From contig CADWAF010000032.1 in assembly GCA_902984215.1 (NCBI GenBank), forward strand, positions 1 to 37,662: a stretch of DNA of 37,662 nucleotides, read 5' to 3'. The notes under the pieces are model-generated. The model was not told where the DNA came from. It made no database searches and was given only the letters and a program-made list of their open reading frames with translations. Of the stretch, positions 31,801 to 37,662 are shown in pieces. The DNA is from Willaertia magna (taxonomy: Eukaryota; Heterolobosea; Eutetramitea; Acrasida; Naegleriidae). Within the stretch, counting starts at the first letter, position 1; the number at the start of each line of letters is the position of its first letter. Both the position numbers and the translations under genes were made by a program.

Positions 31801-32329
31801 ACAATCTTTATTACAATGGATTGTACAAATAATAAGTCAAAAATATTCAAATTTATTAGATTTTTATGAAGAATTAACTCAAATTGATAATTTCTTAATT
31901 GGTGAAGATAGTAATGAAAATATTTTAAATTTATTAAAATCTTCAATTCAAAATATTCACAAAAATATTGGTGATTGTGAATATTATATTACAATATTAA
32001 ATCAATTAAAAATTAATGATCCATATATTCAAATTATGAAATCTTTTACTGAGATTGCTATTCCTCAATTAACTAAATTAGAGAAACGTTTTAATGAATT
32101 AGAAAATACTTTAAAGGAAATTACAAAGGCTTTACATTATTCAGATACAGAAGAAAAGACTTTAAGTGTTGATGAATATAATCAATTATTATATTCGATT
32201 TCTACTTTTATTAAACAATTTAAATTGTCAATTTCTGGTTTACAAGTTAAAAAGAATCGTGATAGATTTGTTGAAATGAGTGAAGAAAATAATAATAACT
32301 TGGTGATGTCTCGTAGATTTAAGGAATAA
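28811..32329 (+). CDS. Formin-family protein (GBD/FH3-coiled coil-FH2) lacking an FH1
   Basis: 1172 residues, single exon. A basic N-terminus (NIKRSMRKRFSLKL) is followed from about residue 70 by a GTPase-binding/FH3 armadillo region: VEEPAKNLIIKFLNSSSIDTL, NGLKMLVQALYHLIHYD and ESLRTICQMPNGITKYLEKL, the last being a typical FH3 motif. A coiled coil lies at about 607-660. The FH2-like part runs from about 787 to 1105 with RFQRLSKYFTSLEVLLKPKL, VIDLLQQCLPNKEEMNKLND, HLEAFLCNISPEVPDLLLRI and KLHQFNVNGITFTKS. FH2 domains nucleate and cap actin filaments. Odd points: no proline-rich FH1 before FH2, and the GNxxN-type motif after the post helix reads LTYQYT. Asn/Thr/Gln runs occur in loops. It may have lost profilin-actin elongation and perhaps nucleation. 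Confidence 0.75.
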   Translation: MTTSPAKGFWSNIKRSMRKRFSLKLFASHNSGSVGVDEDINPKIRSNDHSVIIPSNPIRSSVDSALSKDDEYFIREEYKAILTFLELASPVIQNEMSKPISYQRAQVENFHMKKDVLNLNANVEEPAKNLIIKFLNSSSIDTLLTIETLVRTGSIRWVNEFLNDFEIERDEITKDWKINSPTTTTTNALTTTTTTTSNHTDNNNSPVLESKKVISMNGLKMLVQALYHLIHYDQIVFKHFYNSNLQNNFNTNNLQNNFLKQEEEERMIQICIESLRTICQMPNGITKYLEKLKGDIHIVFLTLLTTRAVSTKSKIFALLTCFINYNNNTNSNSGENTRGVNIIANELASLKLLKIDVLQLKNPKSIGFNRFDWIIKDWKKLQTFEEDYILNILIFFNSLLSKAHEIHSPLHNIVAHELLRTGVLGVLRDLKTKVQKKLQMTKNQIQHQRSYSTTTTNQTSNTSPSSLVSAFGVSISYLQQEEEIYKNIETQALSLDTELRKTAEKDISNSAHWIKLVDLSNPTQIADAISLQLTGTNAWDYFQSILQNLFEFLLINQKLIIQDNVHSISINEDGMELFGNRWSLLENLIRKSFDRKDGSITSKQSEQDNLIRNLSDVIVELENNLKLKNQEVNNLQQEISNLKDQLEQIHLAKTIVEEEKRNDQPITTNIEPIINNSLEEVNNEVNNPIVTTINEQEVNNIEQEVTTIEKKEKNEIINEPSKESNIIESIKIERKKFSELLKSNSPTSVNEKSEMLNILREIFPTSTNKRSSIRNSNRLSIGGNANMIITKLKVGEGAIANVIGEYRFQRLSKYFTSLEVLLKPKLKTNILQNNNYILLSNAIKEMNEDIINKNVIDLLQQCLPNKEEMNKLNDQLLILEDTLYTNMILQKTRNHLEAFLCNISPEVPDLLLRISTWKFKYNFNEMMEQIEKKLNLFEDSLNCIISSKKFKSILNIVHLTYQYTIQQTQGELFTSSTLGKLHQFNVNGITFTKSNQQQSLLQWIVQIISQKYSNLLDFYEELTQIDNFLIGEDSNENILNLLKSSIQNIHKNIGDCEYYITILNQLKINDPYIQIMKSFTEIAIPQLTKLEKRFNELENTLKEITKALHYSDTEEKTLSVDEYNQLLYSISTFIKQFKLSISGLQVKKNRDRFVEMSEENNNNLVMSRRFKE

Positions 32330-32722
32330 TTTGTACTTTTATTTTTGTTAGATTAATGACAATTAATTATGGTCTACACACCAAACTTTTACCCTCAAGA
32401 AATAAAGAATGTCTTCTTTGTTATTTACAAGTTTTTTCCTTAATAAATCAATGCGTCGCTTTTTTCTTTTAGTTCTAATAGACAAACAATGAAAACACAG
32501 TACAGAAGAAGGAAAAGAGGGAACCAAAAAATTGCATCTGCATCACTAATCTCTAAGGTAAAAACGTTAAGGGAGATGAACAACATAAATTACCAATAAT
32601 ACAATAAACTGAAATAGAGTTTATTTACAAAAGTAAAACCTATGTTTATTTACTCGCAATCAAACTCCCAACTAGAGTGTTTAGGTTTAAATAATGGTAC
32701 ATAAAGGCTTGTTAGAATTTAT
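32330..32722. other. Convergent intergenic region, no gene seen
   Basis: 393 bp between the formin stop and the stop of the 90-residue gene on the other strand. It contains no frame, RNA gene or repeat that I can support; it must hold both 3' UTRs. Confidence 0.5.
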
Positions 32723-33051
32723 TTAATTAACATCTTCTCTGAATGAATTCCAATCAATCTTATATTCCTTTCCTTTTTGATAATCAACTTCATATGGAGG
32801 CTTTAAACCTTTTGCTCTATGACTCATAAATTCTTGATATCTGTTGTTGTGCATGTTATACTATACAAACAATCGGTTAGAAAAATTATTGATCTATAGT
32901 AATTAAGGTTACTTACATTGAAGTGATATGCTTCATATGCACCAAATAAAAGAAGAAGTTTTGCAGTTCCTGCAATAGCAATTGGTATTTTCCATTTCTT
33001 TAAAAGACCCATATCTACACCGTGGAAGTGCATCTTAGTACTACCTGCCAT
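32723..33051 (-). CDS. Small single-pass membrane protein, possibly mitochondrial
   Basis: Two exons, 33051-32917 and 32860-32723, with a 56-nt GT..AG intron in phase 0, encode 90 residues. The first exon gives a short basic lead and one membrane helix (IPIAIAGTAKLLLLFGAYEAYHF). The second gives a hydrophilic tail with SHRAKGLKPPYEVDY and ending FREDVN. The layout (short N-terminal segment, one helix, charged C-terminal tail) is that of many accessory subunits of respiratory complexes, but I cannot assign it to one. The coding match between the two exons and the clean splice sites (GTAAGT..TAG) support a real gene. Its start is 96 bp from that of the divergent methyltransferase. Confidence 0.7.
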
Positions 33052-33147
33052 CTTGTTTCTGTATTTTTTTTTGCTTTAAAAAATTCCTCATATGGTGAAA
33101 TCGCTGGTCTTCTTATAACACTTCAAGTTGTCTTTACATTACAAAAA
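33052..33147. promoter_or_regulatory. Divergent promoter region, 90-residue protein (-) and METTL (+)
   Basis: 96 bp between start codons, with a T-rich run at the left (33060-33070) and an A-rich leader before the methyltransferase ATG. It must serve both genes. Confidence 0.5.
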
Positions 33148-34128
33148 ATGCCTGAAACGACTAGTTCCCTCCTTGAGACCACAAACAAAAATGAGTCTAA
33201 GGGTTCTGCTATGGTAAATCACCATGCCAATACCAATAGACAGAATGTCAACAATGAAGTTTATTTCGATTTAGAGAATTTACCATTCCAACCAGATTTT
33301 AATTATTTCCCATATACAAAGGGACAATTATCAATTCGTGGTAATTCACAATCGGGAGGTCTTTCAGATTATATAAAAAATCATTATACTTCAAATATTT
33401 CTAATTATTGGAATACTTTTTTTAAACATAACACAAACAAATTCTTTAAAAATCGTAATTGGTTTTTAAAAGAGTATGAATTATTAAAAGATGCAATTAA
33501 AAATAATTTAACTTTTAATTTTTGTGAAATTGGTGTGGGATGTGGAAATACTATTAATGGATTATTAAATAACATTAACACTATTAATGAAAATTATAAT
33601 ACAGAAAATAATTTAACATTATATGGATTTGATTGTTCAAAAGTAGCTATTGATATTTTAAAAGAACAATATGCTAAATTTAAAAATATTCACTTGTTTG
33701 TTCATGATTTATTATCAAATGAAGAGATAATACCAGGGATACCAATGAATTCAATTAATTTAAGTAGTATGATATTTGTGTTGAGTGCATTTCCAAATTT
33801 AGATATGATGAAAAGAATTTTAAATACAAAAGTTGCAAATTTATTAGCTAAAGATGGTGTATTATTCTTAAGAGATTACGCAATAAATGATTTAGCATAT
33901 GAAAGATATTTAAAAGAAGAAATGACTAAAAAGATTAATGATAAAGCCTTTGTAAGAGGAGATGGTACATTTGTTTACTTTTTTGATGAAAATGAAATTA
34001 TTTCATTATTTGATGATAAATTATTTAAAGTATTGGAATGTAAAGTTGTCACTAAAGTTGTAAAAAATAGAAAAGAAGGTGATGAAATGAATAGAAAATT
34101 TATACAAATTATTGTAAAGAGAATTTAA
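33148..34128 (+). CDS. tRNA N3-methylcytidine methyltransferase, METTL2/6/8 (Trm140) type
   Basis: 326 residues from the ATG at 33148. The frame is open further up to 33022 but would then overlap the divergent gene, and the ATG at 33148 has the usual A-rich leader. Family marks in order: WNTFFKHNTNKFFKNRNWFLKEY, the SAM-binding loop FCEIGVGCGNTINGLL (residues 125-140), LYGFDCSKVAIDIL, SSMIFVLSAFP, GVLFLRDYAINDLAYERY and the diagnostic FVRGDGTFVYFF. These enzymes place m3C at position 32 of the anticodon loop of Ser/Thr/Arg tRNAs, some with help from seryl-tRNA synthetase. No mitochondrial presequence is obvious, so a cytosolic METTL2/6-like role is favoured. Its stop touches the stop of the convergent Asterix gene. 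Confidence 0.9.
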   Translation: MPETTSSLLETTNKNESKGSAMVNHHANTNRQNVNNEVYFDLENLPFQPDFNYFPYTKGQLSIRGNSQSGGLSDYIKNHYTSNISNYWNTFFKHNTNKFFKNRNWFLKEYELLKDAIKNNLTFNFCEIGVGCGNTINGLLNNINTINENYNTENNLTLYGFDCSKVAIDILKEQYAKFKNIHLFVHDLLSNEEIIPGIPMNSINLSSMIFVLSAFPNLDMMKRILNTKVANLLAKDGVLFLRDYAINDLAYERYLKEEMTKKINDKAFVRGDGTFVYFFDENEIISLFDDKLFKVLECKVVTKVVKNRKEGDEMNRKFIQIIVKRI

Positions 34129-34443
34129 TTATTTCATGTGAGCATTAGGTCCAAAATAATTTAAGAATAAACCCATTACGGAAAATATTAGACTTGTGAA
34201 AACTTGTTTTAAATCTAATTCTGACGTTTTTAAATTTAACAAAGATGAAACACAACATAATACTCCAATCCATGATGCAATTTTTAATTTTAACATTAAT
34301 CCAACAACTCCAAAAAATAAACTTAACATAGACATATAATCTTGTGGTTGGTCTTCTTCCGGTATATCATCTGGATATTTAAATTCTTTCTCTTCGTAAA
34401 GAGCATTTGGTTTGGCATTGGTAGTTTGTTTGTTAGAAATCAT
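34129..34443 (-). CDS. Asterix / PAT10, subunit of the ER PAT chaperone complex (WDR83OS homologue)
   Basis: 104 residues, matching metazoan Asterix over nearly its whole length: PQDYMSMLSLFFGVVGLMLK, then LKIASWIGVLCCVSSLLN, then KTSELDLKQVFTSLIFSVMG. The conserved DYM, GLMLKLK, W-V-C, S-N and SE-D-KQ spacing is intact, with three hydrophobic segments and a Pro/Glu-rich cytosolic N-terminus. In animals it pairs with CCDC47 in the PAT complex, which shields semi-polar transmembrane helices during multi-pass protein insertion at the ER translocon. Single exon, typical length. Head to head with the 65-residue gene (33 bp between start codons) and tail to tail with the methyltransferase (0 bp between stops). 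Confidence 0.9.
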   Translation of the reverse strand: MISNKQTTNAKPNALYEEKEFKYPDDIPEEDQPQDYMSMLSLFFGVVGLMLKLKIASWIGVLCCVSSLLNLKTSELDLKQVFTSLIFSVMGLFLNYFGPNAHMK

Positions 34444-34476
34444 TTTTTTTAAAATTTTATTATTTTATTTAAAAAA
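34444..34476. promoter_or_regulatory. 33-bp divergent promoter between Asterix (-) and a 65-residue gene (+)
   Basis: Only 33 bp, nearly all A and T, separate the two start codons. 5' UTRs must be very short, or each promoter must lie inside the neighbouring gene. Confidence 0.5.
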
Positions 34477-34836
34477 ATGAGACCGCTTGTTGGTAGGTAT
34501 TTATTTTTCATTTGATGAATAGATGTTAAAGAAGGACTGACAATAATATTCATTAGGAGTTGGATTTGCAATGTTAACTGCACCTCTTTTCGTATGTGTT
34601 ACATATTGTATATAAATATTTATTAACGTAATAATTTTTTTTAACAGTTTTTCATGGAAGATATCGGACGTGGATATATCAATTGGAGAGATAGTAGAGT
34701 AAGTTTTTTAAAAAACTAAATTTATATTAAAAAATAATAGAAAGCTAATCGTTTAAGTGAATTACAAAAATGGCAACAAGAATATAAAGAATGGGAGGAA
34801 AATGTTAAAGCTATGGTTGAAAACTATAAAAAATAA
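34477..34836 (+). CDS. 65-residue single-pass membrane protein in four exons
   Basis: Assembled by eye from four exons: 34477-34492, 34557-34591, 34648-34698 and 34741-34836. The introns are 64, 56 and 42 nt, all GT..AG with donors GTAGGT, GTATGT and GTAAGT. Phases agree throughout. The product begins MRPLVGVGFAMLTAPLFFFM, a membrane helix, then EDIGRGYINWRDSRKANRL and a charged helix ELQKWQQEYKEWEENVKAMV ending NYKK. Size and layout resemble small accessory subunits of mitochondrial inner-membrane complexes; I cannot name a family. The first exon of 16 nt is the least certain part; an alternative start is the ATG at 34571 in exon 2. Confidence 0.65.
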
Positions 34837-35132
34837 TTTAATAATTAATAATTTATGGTAATTTTAACAATTATATTTTTGGAAACTTTGTAAACTTTGA
34901 AAAATAAAAATACTAAAATAATATATTAGTTTTTAATCTATAATAAGAAAATTCATAAAGATAGATATTTTCTAAACTTTAACTTTATCCAATATATATT
35001 TAACATTTCAGAGATAAACAATAACCATATTAATATATTTACCTATCTAATAATGATAGTAATTCCTTGTGATATTAAAAGATGAAACGTTAATTTTTTA
35101 GTTTAAAAAAAACTTTTAAAGAGAAAGTAATA
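34837..35132. other. A+T-rich intergenic region, no gene seen
   Basis: 296 bp, richer in A+T than most intergenic stretches of the right part. It must hold the 3' end of the 65-residue gene and the promoter of the dehydrogenase gene. No motif recognised. Confidence 0.5.
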
Positions 35133-37649
35133 ATGGTAGAGTCAACCCAACAGCAAATCCCACAACCCCAAGGCTTACAACAAGGTCAAACTAGTAATGT
35201 TAATGCATTTGGACAAAATGTTGAATCAATTAAGAATTTTGATCAACAAAATCCAATGAGTTCATTCCCTCCATTAGTTGGTGAACCTAATTTACAACAA
35301 CAATCAGGGTACTTAGATCAAGGTTATCAGCAACAACAACAACAAGAATATCAACAACCTCAATTTCAACCATCTCAAAATATTGATCAATATAGTACTA
35401 GCCAATTACCTTCTCAACAAGGTTTACAAAATCAACAACCAATGTGGATGCAAAATATTGGAGATATTAGTAGCACAGAACAACATCAAGCACCTTTACA
35501 AATACCTTTACAACAATCATCAAATATAACTCAATCATTAGATTTAAGACAACCAGAATCTAAACAATTACCTCCAATGACTACACCTTATTTTCCAACT
35601 ACCACACCAAAAGAGAATGAAGTACCTCCTCCACCAACTGAACAATTTAAAACCGTTTCTGATACAATGCAATCAGGAACAGAACCTAAACAACAACAAC
35701 AACAAGGTTTAGGAAGTAGTAATATTCAGCAACAACAACCAATACAAGGTATTATGTCTGGAAGTAGTGGCATACAACAACAACCAATAACTACTCCTGA
35801 AAGTCCATCTAAGGCTAGATTATTCCTTGCAGTAAGAGGACAACCTTCAGAAGAAGATTATGAATATAGAAAAGATGAAGGAGGATTACAAGATAATTAT
35901 GATATAAATAATGTTATGTCTGGAGGTGACACTGAAGTAAATCAAAATTTATCTTTACAACAACAACCTATTAATTTATCTTCACAACAACAAGGTACTG
36001 TTCCTCCTACCACCTCCTCTTTAGATAAGGGAGGTATTGTGGGTTCTAGTAGCAGTAATGTAGGACCATCATCCACTGCTCATGTTCATAAAGATACTTC
36101 AACTAGTTATTCTCATCAACCATTAGAAGAAACTGAAGAAGAATATGGTCACTTTAAATCAGTATTAGAACCAGCAAGTATGAAAGCATGTATTGTTTGT
36201 GATTATAATTTAGAATCTCCTGAAAGTTCCATTATGTATGTAGATAAATATCCAGCACCTCCAACAAGACGTTTACAAGAAGATGAAGTAGTTGTAAAAG
36301 TCCATTATGCAGGATTAAATAACATTGATATTAAAGTAAATCAAGGAAAGAATGTATTTGGATCAGGTACTAGTGCTGTACATTTCCCATTCATTGGAGG
36401 TAAAGATGCATGTGGTGTTGTTGCTAAATTAGGTTCTAGTAAAATCACTCGTGTTAAAGAAGGAGATGCTGTATTGGGATTTACAAATAATCCAATCTTT
36501 GGTACATTTGCTCAATATACAATATTTAAGGGATATGATTTAGTTACTAAACCAAAACAATTATCATTTGAAGAATCTGCTAGTATTCCATTTGCTGCCT
36601 TATCTGCAATGAAATGTTTCCAAAGATTAAATGAATCTAGACGTAGACCTAGACATCAATGGCCACTAAATATTAGTCCATTAGAAAGATTAGGTAGTAT
36701 TTTAGTTCATGGTGGTGACACACAAATTGGTAGTTGGTCAATTCTATTAGCAAAATATTATTTTGGTGCTGCTAGAATTTATACAACAGTACAAGATATT
36801 GTTAAGGATGAAGCATTTGTAAAGAATTTAGGTGCAGATGTTGTTATTGGATTAAATGATAATTATGATGAAATTATCCAAAAAGATTTAAATAGATATT
36901 GGGATGATTATTGTATTGAACAAGAAAGATCTACTTCTCAAGCACCAACTACTCCTCGACAAACAACTGTAGAACAACAAACATTGACTACAACTGAACA
37001 ACCAATTCAACCAACAACTATGGAACAAGTAGGTCCTTCCTCAACAAGTATTCCACCACCACCTACCATGCAAACTGAGAATGTTTTAGTTCCACCTCCA
37101 CCTACTCAAGAAACTGTTCAACAACCAGTAGTTCAACAACAACAACCAGTATCATCTGTATTATCTCATCCATATCGTGGATTTAAGACTAAGAAAGAAA
37201 TGGAAAAGGTTAGAGGAATAATTCAAAATGTTCAATTAGCTATTGATACAATTGGTGGTTATGATATTATGCATAAAACATTTAACTTATTGAATGGTAG
37301 CTCAAGTTATTTCATTACAACAAGTCCACCACCAGAAATTGAACAAAGAAAACTATCTGGAAAAGAAGTATGGAAGTTTGTTAGTATTACTGCAACAAAC
37401 AAACTTAAGAGTTTCTTTGCAAATTATCCACAATATCATATTTTACTTAATACAGATTGTGACACTGATTTATTGAGTGAAATTGTTGACTTTTATGAAA
37501 GAGAAAGTGATTTCATTCGTAAGGTATTACCATTACATTCATTTGATTTGAAAGATTTAGGGGCAGTAATGGAAGACTTACGTTTAAATAGAATTAAAGG
37601 TAGAATAGTATTTAGAGTACCAGAAGAGGAAAGAAATGTGTTTCAATAA
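35133..37649 (+). CDS. Medium-chain dehydrogenase/reductase (quinone-oxidoreductase-like) with Gln-rich extension and insert
   Basis: 838 residues, single exon. Residues 1 to about 345 are low-complexity, rich in Gln, Pro, Ser and Thr with many CAA runs. The enzyme part starts at about 350 with MKACIVCDYNLESPES and shows the MDR GroES-like fold: DEVVVKVHYAGLNNIDIKVNQG, FPFIGGKDACGVVAKLG, VKEGDAVLGF and LSFEESASIPFAALSAMKC. The zinc-ligand Cys/His set of alcohol dehydrogenases is absent, as in zeta-crystallin/quinone reductases. The nucleotide loop reads VHGGDTQIGSWSILLAK at about 525 in place of GxxGGVG, so the dinucleotide site is altered. A second Pro/Gln/Thr-rich insert of about 80 residues (near 600-680) interrupts the Rossmann domain before GFKTKKEMEKV. 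Expected NAD(P)H-dependent reductase; activity uncertain because of the loop. Confidence 0.75.
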   Translation: MVESTQQQIPQPQGLQQGQTSNVNAFGQNVESIKNFDQQNPMSSFPPLVGEPNLQQQSGYLDQGYQQQQQQEYQQPQFQPSQNIDQYSTSQLPSQQGLQNQQPMWMQNIGDISSTEQHQAPLQIPLQQSSNITQSLDLRQPESKQLPPMTTPYFPTTTPKENEVPPPPTEQFKTVSDTMQSGTEPKQQQQQGLGSSNIQQQQPIQGIMSGSSGIQQQPITTPESPSKARLFLAVRGQPSEEDYEYRKDEGGLQDNYDINNVMSGGDTEVNQNLSLQQQPINLSSQQQGTVPPTTSSLDKGGIVGSSSSNVGPSSTAHVHKDTSTSYSHQPLEETEEEYGHFKSVLEPASMKACIVCDYNLESPESSIMYVDKYPAPPTRRLQEDEVVVKVHYAGLNNIDIKVNQGKNVFGSGTSAVHFPFIGGKDACGVVAKLGSSKITRVKEGDAVLGFTNNPIFGTFAQYTIFKGYDLVTKPKQLSFEESASIPFAALSAMKCFQRLNESRRRPRHQWPLNISPLERLGSILVHGGDTQIGSWSILLAKYYFGAARIYTTVQDIVKDEAFVKNLGADVVIGLNDNYDEIIQKDLNRYWDDYCIEQERSTSQAPTTPRQTTVEQQTLTTTEQPIQPTTMEQVGPSSTSIPPPPTMQTENVLVPPPPTQETVQQPVVQQQQPVSSVLSHPYRGFKTKKEMEKVRGIIQNVQLAIDTIGGYDIMHKTFNLLNGSSSYFITTSPPPEIEQRKLSGKEVWKFVSITATNKLKSFFANYPQYHILLNTDCDTDLLSEIVDFYERESDFIRKVLPLHSFDLKDLGAVMEDLRLNRIKGRIVFRVPEEERNVFQ

Positions 37650-37662
37650 TTTGTAAAAACTT

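Noticed and set aside
33022..33147. 5' extension of the methyltransferase frame
   Set aside because: It overlaps the first exon of the divergent 90-residue gene, and the ATG at 33148 has the A-rich leader typical of this window.

Overview
This is a nuclear window from an A+T-rich, gene-dense protist. Introns are very short (41-64 nt) with GT..AG ends, and the spacing between genes is tiny. The protein set (divergent G-alpha, GAF plus class III cyclase protein, SMCR8/folliculin-type DENN protein, formin, RhoGEF, actobindin-like WH2 protein) suggests a free-living amoeboid or flagellate protist. A heterolobosean such as a Naegleria relative is my best guess, but this is inference from gene content, not a marker-based identification.

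Layout. (1) 1-5100 is very A+T-rich and has no intact gene in the standard code. It still carries three same-strand gene relics: a leucine-rich-repeat (LRR) protein running off the left edge, a dynamin-type GTPase (about 2109-3779), and a second LRR protein (about 3782-5100). Their reading frames are interrupted almost only by TAA, mostly where glutamine fits, plus a few frame shifts. Degenerate tandem repeats lie at about 1195-1640. (2) 5100-8570 is almost pure A/T with no recognisable gene; composition changes at about 8570. (3) 9212-37649 is normal gene-rich sequence read with the standard code, all genes ending in TAA or TAG.

Genes from 9 kb on: a catalytically dead GAF-cyclase (-) head to head with a G-alpha lacking the catalytic Gln (+); an AAAP amino-acid transporter (+); an ITPase/XTPase of the YjjX type (+); an orphan (+); an RNA polymerase I A49-like subunit (-) divergent from a CaaX-tailed orphan (+); an actobindin/beta-thymosin-like peptide (+); a DH-PH-PH RhoGEF (+) convergent with an SMCR8-like DENN protein (-); an FH1-less formin (+); a 90-residue membrane protein (-) divergent from a METTL2/6/8 tRNA m3C methyltransferase (+); Asterix/PAT10 (-), convergent with that methyltransferase and divergent from a four-exon 65-residue protein (+); and a Gln-rich medium-chain dehydrogenase (+).

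Common themes are signalling to the actin cytoskeleton and membranes (G-alpha, RhoGEF, formin, actobindin-like protein, DENN protein) and extreme compaction: two convergent pairs have stop codons that touch with no base between, and one divergent pair has start codons 33 bp apart. The most striking points are the TAA-for-Gln relic block and the shared promoter of a GTPase-impaired-looking G-alpha and a pseudo-cyclase.
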